DNA from: Lewinellaceae bacterium
GTDB lineage: Bacteria; Bacteroidota; Bacteroidia; Chitinophagales; Saprospiraceae
Reading direction: 5' to 3'
NCBI GenBank assembly: GCA_020636105.1
Contig: JACJYL010000001.1
Location: 2,356,001 to 2,420,000 of the forward strand
DNA: 64,000 nt
Shown: positions 52,509-59,771 of the stretch, one piece after another
Layout: each line of letters starts with the position of its first letter
How positions within the stretch are numbered: the stretch's first letter is position 1
Notes under the pieces: model-generated
What the model was told of the DNA's origin: nothing
Databases searched by the model: none
Seen by the model: only the letters and a program-made list of their open reading frames with translations
Position numbers and translations under genes: made by a program

Positions 52509-53618
52509 TTAATAATCATCTTTTCCATCCGTTAGCCAGTCCAGGGTAAGGAGGACAAACACATTTTCCTGATAATTATCCTTTTCAAAAAACAGTCCGA
52601 CCTCTCCGTTTGGGAGAATAGTCATTGAAGAATAAGCAGCACTTCCTTCATAAATGGTTTTGCCTTCTGTCCAGCTTTTACCTTCATCATAACTTATTCG
52701 AATGGTCATATTCCTGCGATCGTCTTTCATTTTTGCGTTAGCAAAAAGCAGTCGATTTTTATCGGCTCCCTCCTTTATCGAGGTGTATCTGATTAAACTG
52801 GCATTACACCCCGGATCAATAAGAGATGTATCGGCCCTGGATTGCCAGGTCTTTCCTTCATCAGAAGAAAGGTGAACCAACCGGGTTCCTTTACCGTTGA
52901 CACGACTATTGATCATCCAGCTGCCATCCACTAACTCGACTATTTTAGATTCATCGCCTGGGATAATCGGCGTATCAATAAAATGCCAGCTTTCACCATG
53001 GTCATCACTTCCAAAAAGATAAAGGCCATTTTCTAAATTCACCAGGGTATGTAACAATTTACCCCTACTGGTTTGTATTCCCCGTCCGGAAGTAATAAAC
53101 TTAAAATCATTATGCCATTCAGGTTTTGTAATTTGTGAAGTTATATCGATGGGCGCACTCCAGGTTTTTCCATTATCTGCACTCTTGATTACTTTTAAAT
53201 AATAGACGTCCTTTTCGTTTTCCAAATCCATGAAATTAAAGAACAGGAAAATGGTACTTGTCTCTTTATCGACGATCATGGAGGGGTCGGAAGCTGATTT
53301 GCCCAAAGGATAATCTACCACCGTTTCCATTTCAGACCAGGAAACGCCATTATCAGGACTTCGGCGTATTACTATATTTATATCTTTATTCCATTTTAAG
53401 TCTCCACAAGAAAGGACTCTTTCATCTATAGCAGCCACCAAATCTCCATTGGGTGCGGTAACCATGGCCGGTATTCTGTAGCAGGATACTCCAGGTCTCA
53501 TTTGAGTACTAAATAAATTCTTAAATCCAGGGACATGGCTTTCGGTCAGTGAAATTTGCGTCTGAGAATATCCTACAAAGTATATCGCTGAACAGAGTAT
53601 GATAAGTAGTGCTTTCAT
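52509..53618 (-). CDS. Exo-sialidase-like BNR protein
   Basis: A 369-residue protein with a signal peptide (ending FVGYSQ). It has the RIP motif (CYRIPAMV) and five Asp-box repeats: SPDNGVSW, SADNGKTW, SDDHGESW, SSDEGKTW, SYDEGKSW. Catalytic arginine candidates follow in ERVLSC, VIRRS and TIRISY. This is the glycoside hydrolase family 33 / sialidase superfamily architecture. The enzyme would act in the periplasm or on the cell surface, releasing sialic acid or a related sugar. No sialic-acid catabolic genes are adjacent. Confidence 0.85.
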   Translation of the reverse strand: MKALLIILCSAIYFVGYSQTQISLTESHVPGFKNLFSTQMRPGVSCYRIPAMVTAPNGDLVAAIDERVLSCGDLKWNKDINIVIRRSPDNGVSWSEMETVVDYPLGKSASDPSMIVDKETSTIFLFFNFMDLENEKDVYYLKVIKSADNGKTWSAPIDITSQITKPEWHNDFKFITSGRGIQTSRGKLLHTLVNLENGLYLFGSDDHGESWHFIDTPIIPGDESKIVELVDGSWMINSRVNGKGTRLVHLSSDEGKTWQSRADTSLIDPGCNASLIRYTSIKEGADKNRLLFANAKMKDDRRNMTIRISYDEGKSWTEGKTIYEGSAAYSSMTILPNGEVGLFFEKDNYQENVFVLLTLDWLTDGKDDY

Positions 53619-53649
53619 TTTTTAAATTTATCGTACAATGGGTGGAGAG

Positions 53650-53757
53650 CAGTAAGGGAAGGGACAAAAATAAATGGCCCCATTTTGGGGTAGACTCCTC
53701 TTAAGGGTTGGGGCGATCGATGGCAATTGTTCAATTTATTTTTGACCACCTGCTTAA
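53650..53757 (-). repeat. 105-bp interspersed repeat, copy 2
   Basis: The minus strand here matches the plus strand at 44190-44294 (TTAAGCAGGTGGTCAAAAAT, GCCCCAACCCT, TCTACCCCAAAATGGGGCC, TTATTTTTGTCCC). The CCCCAAAATGGGG core is a perfect 13-base palindrome in this copy. It lies in the 190-bp gap between the sialidase-like and DUF4256 genes. Confidence 0.75.
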
Positions 53758-53806
53758 CGGACAGGGGCGCCCTGCTGGCTGGCTGGATTCGCTGTCGGTG
53801 CAACAT

Positions 53807-54370
53807 TCAAACCTTTAGCGAGCCACGGAACGCCCTGGCTCCATAGTACGATTCGGCACCGTTGTGATACACGAAAACATGGTCGTAGCGACGGTCGCAA
53901 AAGAGGGCCCCGCCGAGTTTTCGAATCGCTGCAGGTGTTTCCACCCAGCTCGATGTTTTCAAATCGAAATTCCCAAGCTGCTGCAACTCACGGTATTGTG
54001 CTTCCGTTAAAAGTTCAATGCCCAGAGCCGCGGCCATATCCATGGCGTTATTTTTCGGTTTATGTTCTTTCCTTGACTCCAGTGCTTCCCGGTCGTAACA
54101 AACACTTCTGCGGCCTTTGGGACTTTCCGGGGAACAATCATAAAAAATGTATTCGCCCGTCTTTTGATCAAAACCCACCACATCCGGTTCCCCGCCCGTT
54201 TCTTCCATTTCATGGAGCGACCACAGTTTTTCCGGATTCGCCTCCAGCTTTACCTGTACTTTCGCCCATTCAATACCTTGATGGCGGTTCATGTTTTTTT
54301 CAAAACGGCCTTTTAAAACACTGATTAATGTTTCACCTTGTTCTGGTGACCACTGCTTTTTATTTTCCAT
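53807..54370 (-). CDS. DUF4256 protein
   Basis: A 187-residue soluble protein fitting DUF4256 throughout: GETLISVLKGRFEKNMNRHQ, LWSLHEMEETGGEPDVVG, YIFYDCSPESPKGRRSVCYD, and the end WVETPAAIRKLGGALFCDRRY, VFVYHNGAESYYGARAFRG. The family is widespread and uncharacterised. It stands alone after a 1.3-kb gap to the left of the cassette region. Confidence 0.88.
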   Translation of the reverse strand: MENKKQWSPEQGETLISVLKGRFEKNMNRHQGIEWAKVQVKLEANPEKLWSLHEMEETGGEPDVVGFDQKTGEYIFYDCSPESPKGRRSVCYDREALESRKEHKPKNNAMDMAAALGIELLTEAQYRELQQLGNFDLKTSSWVETPAAIRKLGGALFCDRRYDHVFVYHNGAESYYGARAFRGSLKV

Positions 54371-54921
54371 TTTCCGAACGGTTTACGGCTGGCAGTAGTT
54401 GGCGTTTGGAACAGTCAACTACCGTTAATCCCTAAATTTTTTATTAAAGATACAAAACTTTTTATTCCCTCGTCCACGGCAGGTGCTGTTAGTGGGAGTG
54501 GTTCTCTTCGATGGAAAGGCTGCAATGTCCTGGTGGGTTGGGTTCTAATTTACGGTCATAGTCCCTGAACTGAAAAGGAGAATCGTATTTATTCCGGACA
54601 AATGAATAAACCTTAATTATTAAAATGATTAGCACAAAAGCATTTTTTCATTTTCTTGTTTTAATGGTTATAACTTGATTGAAGTTTACTTTTTGCTCCA
54701 CTATGCCCTCATGCTGAATACATACCGTATTTAATGGTTTAGTGCCGGCCATCCTAAAATGGATAAGCAAACTGCTGCTGTTTCAATCGGGAGGCAGCAG
54801 ATGCCTATCTAGCTTAACATAAGCTAATATTGGGGGGACAGAACACGGTTTTGTGTTCAAAACTATTGTTAGTTTTATGGAGTAAAATGCAGCGTTTATT
54901 TACTGCAACTACTTAAATATT

Positions 54922-55302
54922 GTGTAACAAAAGATTCATTATAGTTTTGAATAGAGAAATTTTACAAATTTTTCCTGGAAATTAAATTAAAAAAAAGCCC
55001 TCGATCACCCTTTGCTTATTGAATTTGATTTAATAACCGCCGAAAATTATAATAGGTGCGGAGCACCGAAAAATTTGTTGTAAAAAGATTAAAAAATCTA
55101 TCTAAGGTGCAGCGCACCGCAACATTCTTTCGATGTTCGAAGGTTTAGGTTGCGGTGCGCTGCACCTTGAATCACCTTAATCTGTGTTGGCCAACACAGA
55201 TTAAGGTGCTCTGCACCTAATTTTAACTCGGCGGTTCATTATTTAATTTCAACAAGCACTGGGCAATCGAAATTTTATTTAAAGCGATTATTTTTGTTAC
55301 AC
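54922..55302. mobile_element. 381-bp nested palindromic MITE-like element
   Basis: The outer ends GTGTAACAAAA (54922-54932) and TTTTGTTACAC (55292-55302) are perfect inverted repeats. Inside are further matching pairs around TCGAT...ATCGA and AACCGCCGA (55035) / TCGGCGGTT (to 55236). Deeper still are AAGGTGCAGCGCACCGCAAC (55104-55123) with its exact complement at 55149-55168, and a 36-bp perfect palindrome centred at 55190/55191 (55173-55208). No open frame fits. It could be a non-autonomous mobile element or a nested set of REP-like palindromes inside one. It lies in a 1.38-kb gene-free stretch (54371-55753) in which nothing else but the leader copy II was identified. Confidence 0.7.
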
Positions 55303-55448
55303 GATACTGAGTGGTCGGACAGGATTAAAGGTGGCATTTTGTGTCAGGTGGTGGGATGGGAAAAATACCTCTTTTAATTTTGTCCAGGGCTGGCGTTTAG
55401 TCAATTGATGGCGGGATAAAGGTTTGTTTTTTGTGCAGTGGCCGTATG

Positions 55449-55519
55449 GCTGCCAACACTTCTCAAAAATACAATAAAAACAGGCAGCAAGCAAGCACAA
55501 TCACATTGACCACGGCCAT
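55449..55519 (-). promoter_or_regulatory. Leader/attI-like region II
   Basis: Aligned with the leader at 62331-62425: both read, on the plus strand, a core ending in AAC followed by CAAAAATACAATAAAAACA, a degenerate CA-rich stretch, and ACCACGGCC. On the minus strand the first part contains TATTTTTG (55464-55471), a TAnnTTTG promoter-like box. The core GCTGCCAAC (55449-55457) would start a cassette beginning GTTGGCAGC, but no gene follows closely and no matching arm was found. This copy may be a decayed array head. Confidence 0.5.
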
Positions 55520-55753
55520 ATACATCCTGATTAACGCAAGTTGCGGTAGACTTCAAAGCCTGATTTTCTTCCGTTTCAACTAGCTTGTTTCGCTAATCTG
55601 AAAATCTGCCAGGCTAAGTTTTTTATTATGCTTCATTATTACGCTTTTGTCAAATTCTCCACTGAATCAGATTATTGAATCCTGTCTTCTTAACGGTCTG
55701 GCTTATACCTGGCACGACCACTTAGGAGCATTATCGACCACTGGCTTTCGGGG

Positions 55754-56128
55754 TTATCTTTTCGTCCAATTCCCTTTTTCTTTTGCGATTTCAATAAATT
55801 TAAGTCCAAATTCTGTCATTAAACCTTGCTCAATCAGTCGTTCGGCACGTTCTATATTTCTATCGCTCCAATTACTCCTTTTAGGATTCCGAGGGCTAAA
55901 AGTCAAATAATAACTTTCATTATCTCTCGATTTACAAAGGCTGTCTATCCAGCCAAAACATAATGCCTCTTCTGTAGCTTCGATAAGATTTACGCACGCT
56001 GTCTTACTATTTTTCTTATGCAGAATCAACCACACAGATTTTTCAGTTTCGCAATTTTCTTTCAACCATTTTCGCCACTCTTTTCTTGTTTCGAAATAAA
56101 CAGCTGGTTTGCCATCTTTAATTTCCAT
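55754..56128 (-). CDS. YdeI/OmpD-associated-family protein, C-terminally shortened
   Basis: A 124-residue protein whose N-terminal 120 residues fit the YdeI family: AVYFETRKEWRKWLKEN, EEALCFGWIDSLCKSRDNES, FSPRNPKRSNWSDRNIERAE, LIEQGLMTEFGLKFIE. Family members are near 190 residues with a further C-terminal domain (about GNW-x... IP..L...); this one stops five residues after the conserved GNW at a TAA, with unrelated sequence downstream. It is either truncated by recombination or a minimal natural form. It sits inside the cassette region. Confidence 0.75.
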   Translation of the reverse strand: MEIKDGKPAVYFETRKEWRKWLKENCETEKSVWLILHKKNSKTACVNLIEATEEALCFGWIDSLCKSRDNESYYLTFSPRNPKRSNWSDRNIERAERLIEQGLMTEFGLKFIEIAKEKGNWTKR

Positions 56129-56189
56129 TATTCAGGATTCTTTTTTTTGCTAGTTGCTCTGGAAAATTCGCCCAATGAGTCGGGAGAAC

Positions 56190-56228
56190 ACCCTTTATCC
56201 GCTATTTTTATATGCGTTGTCTTCCGGA
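56190..56228 (-). other. Degenerate half of an attC-like site
   Basis: On the minus strand GGAAGACAACGCATATAAAAATAGCGG resembles the left half of site E (CACAACAATGTATATAAAAAATAGGCGA), with GACAAC as the outer arm. No right half follows before the YdeI gene start. It may mark an old cassette boundary damaged by recombination. Confidence 0.35.
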
Positions 56229-56285
56229 GCCTTTACTTTGTCATATCTGTTGCCGTTTCCCCGTCAAATTTCCAAAGTCCATTTT

Positions 56286-56996
56286 TTATGCGGCTCTGGA
56301 CATTTTTAACAATGTTACTCCCAATGTAATTAGCCATAGCATACTTAAAGGGGCACCGATGGATGCAATTTTCAAAACAGGAGAAACAAAATAAAGGAAA
56401 CTAATTAACAATAAGCTGCCATTAAACAAAGCCCAATATGTTAGCCATTTGGGGAACATATTCGCTTTATGGGCAGCCCAGGCCATTAGGGTGTGCCCCA
56501 AAATGATGACAAAAGACGGGCCTATGAAGCTGTTCACTATTTCCCAGCGATGAATGGATACTGTTGTAAAAAATCGAACCTGTGTATCCAACTCTACTGA
56601 CTGAGTTAAAGGAAGCACCAATTGATTTACCAGACTTAAATGAGCCACAAACGCTCCTACTACCACAGGAACCCCGATAACATAGCCAACCAATGAAAGG
56701 TTCTTTTGCCAAAAATTTTCAGCAATAATTTGATACATTACCATTCCTACAATAAGCATCGCAAAAAACCCCATGATTGGCAAAATGAGTAAGAACCTTG
56801 ATGCATCAGCGTGGCTTCTTACATTTTGCAACCAATTATCAATTGCCCCATCTGCCAGTGCACCAGGAGCAAAAAGAATTCCCTTACTTTCCGAAATAAT
56901 TGCAAAAGTGAGGATAAATAACCCCGCACAGATTCCTGCTATTCCTCCCAAACGATATATTCCTGAATTCGTAATTTGATTTGATTTCATTTCCAC
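56286..56996 (-). CDS. DUF4386-like multi-spanning membrane protein
   Basis: A 236-residue protein with about six transmembrane helices (first GIAGICAGLFILTFAIISE; last LWLITLGVTLLKM). The layout and the GIYRLGGIAGI opening fit DUF4386-like proteins of unknown function. Its start overlaps the end of the acyltransferase gene by about 10 bp in another frame, so the two are probably translated from one cassette mRNA. Confidence 0.7.
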   Translation of the reverse strand: MEMKSNQITNSGIYRLGGIAGICAGLFILTFAIISESKGILFAPGALADGAIDNWLQNVRSHADASRFLLILPIMGFFAMLIVGMVMYQIIAENFWQKNLSLVGYVIGVPVVVGAFVAHLSLVNQLVLPLTQSVELDTQVRFFTTVSIHRWEIVNSFIGPSFVIILGHTLMAWAAHKANMFPKWLTYWALFNGSLLLISFLYFVSPVLKIASIGAPLSMLWLITLGVTLLKMSRAA

Positions 56997-57577
56997 TTTG
57001 TATTTTCTTTGACCACTTTTCCTGGATTCCCGGCAAAAAGAACATTTGAAGGGACATCTTTGGTAACTATTGTTCCTGCAGCAATAATACTACCATTTCC
57101 AATTGTTACCCCTTTGGTTATGAACACATTTGCACCAATCCAAACATGATCTTCTATAGTGATATTGTTGTTCCTTTTTTCATTAGTGGAGATGTTATGC
57201 AAATCATCATCCATGATCGTAACATTCCAGCTTATAGCACAATGGCTTCCTATCGATATTTCGTTATGGCAAACAATAATTGAGTCAGGATTAATATATG
57301 TTTCATCCCCAATACTCAATTTTCCAGAGACATCAATTCCGAATCCTTTGTGAATTCTTACTGTATTTCCAAAAATAATAGTTCCGGAATTATTTATGTA
57401 ACTTCTTTTTGATTTATTTGCAATTTTTACACTTTTGTTTTCATTATACCCCAAATAAGAATTTATGGACATTATTTTACCAGAATTAATAAATTCCACG
57501 TGTCTTCCTATTTTTAGGGTTTTAGTACTTCTAAGGTCTATTAAGAGCATAATTTTATTTATTATTTTACTTATCAT
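56987..57577 (-). CDS. Hexapeptide-repeat acyltransferase (LbH/WbbJ-like)
   Basis: A 196-residue protein with left-handed beta-helix repeats: FGIDVSGKLSIGDETYINPD, ISIGSHCAISWNVTI, NNNITIEDHVWIGANVF, VTIGNGSIIAAGTIVTKDV, and the family end VLFAGNPGKVVKENTKW. A catalytic His fits DDDLH in WNVTIMDDDLHNIS. Members O-acetylate sugars of polysaccharides. The gene begins 28 bp after the R' core of site B, so it is a cassette gene. Confidence 0.88.
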   Translation of the reverse strand: MISKIINKIMLLIDLRSTKTLKIGRHVEFINSGKIMSINSYLGYNENKSVKIANKSKRSYINNSGTIIFGNTVRIHKGFGIDVSGKLSIGDETYINPDSIIVCHNEISIGSHCAISWNVTIMDDDLHNISTNEKRNNNITIEDHVWIGANVFITKGVTIGNGSIIAAGTIVTKDVPSNVLFAGNPGKVVKENTKWK

Positions 57578-57598
57578 TTGGTTTTAATTTTAGGTTAT

Positions 57599-57678
57599 CT
57601 GTAACGGTCAGTGGATGCGGCGTACTTTTTTGTGTTGCGCCTGCGGCAAGGCATGATGTGGTAGCGTATGTTATCAGC
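57599..57678 (-). other. attC-like recombination site B
   Basis: On the minus strand: GCTGATAAC (R'') - ACGCTACCACATCATGCC - TTGCCGCAGGCGCAACACAA - AAAAGTACGCCG ... CGTTACAG (R'). The loop is shared with site C and the A-type loop. Its left arm (TGCCTTG) is like site C while its right arm (CAAAAAAGTACGCCG) is like site A, so the two arms do not pair well: it looks like a hybrid. The R'' GCTGATAAC is the exact complement of the first nine bases (GTTATCAGC) of the cassette it ends. Confidence 0.72.
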
Positions 57679-57684
57679 TTTTGT

Positions 57685-58107
57685 TTAATTATATTTGGTT
57701 ACAATCAAGTATTCTTTTTGTACTGCCTCTTCAAGTAATTCTTTCAATTCGTCAAACTTTCCATTTCGACCGATTTTGGTGTATTCTTTAGCCATGCCGA
57801 TAAACTCCAATATTTTAGTTGGACTATGAGCTAGTAAAATTGTTTCCTCATTAACGTTCTTTACTCCAATATTGGATTCTAAGTCAATGGCTAAAAAATA
57901 AAAGAGAAATCTTGCTAAGGGTGGTCGAAAATATACTTCAGTCCAATGTTGGGTTGGTGATATTAATTCATAGAATAGATCAGGGTCTAAATGACATCCT
58001 CCCTTCCAATTAACATCCTCTAATTTTAATTCAAAAATTTCACAGATTTTGTTTTCTGAAATAATATTCTTTTTCTCAATTTGTCTAAATTCTATTACTA
58101 CTGACAT
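57685..58107 (-). CDS. Unknown soluble protein (cassette gene)
   Basis: A 140-residue acidic protein: VVIEFRQIEKKNIISENKI, GCHLDPDLFYELISP, RPPLARFLFYFLAIDLES and a helical C-terminus FDELKELLEEAVQKE. No signal peptide or membrane segment. It starts 28 bp after a cassette boundary (core GTTATCAGC at 58127-58135) and ends 7 bp before site B, forming a compact 530-bp one-gene cassette. No family recognised. Confidence 0.75.
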   Translation of the reverse strand: MSVVIEFRQIEKKNIISENKICEIFELKLEDVNWKGGCHLDPDLFYELISPTQHWTEVYFRPPLARFLFYFLAIDLESNIGVKNVNEETILLAHSPTKILEFIGMAKEYTKIGRNGKFDELKELLEEAVQKEYLIVTKYN

Positions 58108-58126
58108 TTAAATTTGTTTTTTGGTT

Positions 58127-58259
58127 GCTGATAACGTTTTGGGTATGCAACGTTTGGCTTTTCGGAGCGAATATCTGTCGCCCGTTACAAAAAGCGAAAT
58201 ACGAGCTAAACATGAACGCAAAACACCAAATGCCAAATGTTGCATACCCGATTCTCAGC
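58127..58259 (-). other. attC-like recombination site D
   Basis: On the minus strand: GCTGAGAAT (R'') - CGGGTATGCAAC(A)TTTGGC ... GCCAAACGTTGCATACCC - AAAACGTTATCAGC (R'). The 17-18-bp inner arms pair at all but one position and enclose about 60 bases. Length 133 bp. The outer arm differs by one base from the complement of the first nine bases of the protease cassette it ends (GTTCTCAGC at 58962-58970). Confidence 0.72.
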
Positions 58260-58271
58260 TGGCTTTCATCT

Positions 58272-58901
58272 TTAATTTATCAAGAAAGCTCGATTTATTA
58301 GTGTTTGGTATCCAACTTTCAAATCTTTTCTAAACCAAGCCTCTCTCATTAATCCTAATATTTCTCCATTCCAATTTAGAACAGGTCCACCTGAATACCC
58401 CGGTTTACCTTCTCCTATGAATTCAATGAAATTAGCATTTCCTCCATTATTGAATTGTTTTCCGTATGCGGTTATTTTAGATTGATGAACTTTAATTGTA
58501 TTTTGATTACTCTGTTTTGTATCAACCCAATCGTAACCAATATAAACAATTGCCTTACCGTTTTCGACATCGGTTATAGATGCTTTTTTGAAGGGAGTTT
58601 CACAAATCGTTGAATCACTCTTTAGGTATGCGATATCATTAATCACATCAATTCTTCGAACTTCTAATTCATATCGTTTGCCATCGGTTGAAAAATAAAC
58701 TTTAGGTTGATTCCAAATTACGTGTGCGGAAGTAATTACTTGATTTGCTGAATCTAATATAAATCCACTACCAATAACTATTGAATCGTTTTCTATTAAG
58801 CCAATAGAATTTTTGTCAATAGTGAATGATTGAGCAGTCAATGGCAATGAAGAAAAAAATATTAAAATCAATTCAACGATTAACTTTTTTGTTAAATTCA
58901 T
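58272..58901 (-). CDS. Trypsin-like serine protease, S1C type, exported
   Basis: About 209 residues from the ATG at 58901 (MNLTKKLIVELILIFFSSLP signal peptide). The catalytic triad is visible: His in QVITSAHVIW, Asp in IDVINDIAYL, Ser in GKPGYSGGPVL. It has no PDZ domain, unlike DegP/HtrA, so it is a bare protease fold. The ATG at 58934 is a possible earlier start, 36 bp after the cassette boundary. It is a one-gene cassette between sites E and D. Single-domain proteases like this are known sensors or effectors in some defence systems; whether this one is, is unknown. Confidence 0.8.
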   Translation of the reverse strand: MNLTKKLIVELILIFFSSLPLTAQSFTIDKNSIGLIENDSIVIGSGFILDSANQVITSAHVIWNQPKVYFSTDGKRYELEVRRIDVINDIAYLKSDSTICETPFKKASITDVENGKAIVYIGYDWVDTKQSNQNTIKVHQSKITAYGKQFNNGGNANFIEFIGEGKPGYSGGPVLNWNGEILGLMREAWFRKDLKVGYQTLINRAFLIN

Positions 58902-58961
58902 TCGATTATTATTATTCAATAAATATTTTCGCAATCGTTTGATGTTACTGGTTATTTGCTT

Positions 58962-59098
58962 GCTGAGAACGTTTAGTATATGAAAAGTAGGCGATTACAA
59001 AGCACGAAACTTTCGGTTAAGCACAAACTTTGATGCGAGCCACAAGCCTTGAATTTAAGACTATCTCGCCTATTTTTTATATACATTGTTGTGCAATC
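58962..59098 (-). other. attC-like recombination site E
   Basis: On the minus strand: TTGCACAAC (R'') - AATGTATATAAAAAATAGGCGA ... TCGCCTACTTTTCATATACT - AAACGTTCTCAGC (R'). The inner arms pair at most of 19 positions around about 75 bases. Length 137 bp. The outer arm differs by one base from the complement of the first nine bases of the RloAB cassette it ends (GTTCTGCAA at 61241-61249). Confidence 0.7.
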
Positions 59099-59103
59099 GG
59101 GCT

Positions 59104-59769
59104 TTATTCTTTCAGTAATTTTTCAATTAATTTGTAGATGTGTGAGCCTAAATTTTTAGGATATGGTTCATTCACATCATCTATTATTTTAGCTCTTTCA
59201 ATAGCTGTTTTTGTTAACGGTAAAAACGTATCTGGATTTGGGTTTTTATTATATCCAATACCTTGTAAGTCTCCAAGTATAATATCAATATGATTTTTCT
59301 TTCTGCTTACCGATGCATTCTCTAAAAGTTTAGTCACTTCTTCTTCATTGTACTCAGTAATATCCTTTAAATGCATTATTAGCCATATTTCAAAGCAAGG
59401 GTTGCTCATAGCTAAGAAAAAATTATTTTCCTTATTGCAGTCTATTACTAATTTGTCGAAGTCTATTTTATGAATAGTTTCCCAATGGTCTCTGTCAATA
59501 ATAAGCCAAAATTCATCTGTTTTCTTAAAGGGATAATTGGCTTTGGCTTTTTTAAGAAGTCTCTTAACACTTAATGGATCTGTACCTGTATTTACTTCCC
59601 TTTTTAACGGAACAATTTCAATTATACCCGAATCATTAAAATAATCAGACTGTCGGAAATTATTGAAGTATTTGACTTCCGTCTTTTCACCTTCGTATGA
59701 CAGAATGAACAATTTTTCAGCATCTAAAAATCCGCCCTCTCTTATTAGTGGAATTGGTTCTCTAGGCAT
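59104..59769 (-). CDS. rloB: RloB-family protein (AbiL system toprim-like component)
   Basis: A 221-residue protein fitting RloB throughout: LFILSYEGEKTEVKYFNNF (the first acidic residues of a TOPRIM-like fold), EFWLIIDRDHWE (the DxD pair), NPCFEIWLIMHL (family signature), and a helical end GSHIYKLIEKL. RloB is the partner of the RloA ATPase. Together they form the AbiL-type abortive infection pair that stops phage growth, by an incompletely known mechanism. The gene follows rloA by 2 bp and ends 5 bp before site E. It is the second gene of a two-gene cassette, unusual for integron-type cassettes. Confidence 0.88.
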   Translation of the reverse strand: MPREPIPLIREGGFLDAEKLFILSYEGEKTEVKYFNNFRQSDYFNDSGIIEIVPLKREVNTGTDPLSVKRLLKKAKANYPFKKTDEFWLIIDRDHWETIHKIDFDKLVIDCNKENNFFLAMSNPCFEIWLIMHLKDITEYNEEEVTKLLENASVSRKKNHIDIILGDLQGIGYNKNPNPDTFLPLTKTAIERAKIIDDVNEPYPKNLGSHIYKLIEKLLKE

Positions 59770-59771
59770 AC

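Noticed and set aside
53615..53806. 63-codon open frame between the sialidase-like and DUF4256 genes
   Set aside because: It overlaps the 105-bp interspersed repeat and has no recognisable protein pattern.
54377..54430. Sixth attC-like site (GTAGTTGAC / GCCAACTAC with AACGGT / ACCGTT outer arms)
   Set aside because: It folds, but lacks the shared loop and no cassette start complements its arms; it may be a terminator or chance structure.
55297..55500. 67-codon open frame on the minus strand beside the nested palindromic element
   Set aside because: It spans the leader II repeat, its composition is unlike the neighbours, and no homology is recognisable.
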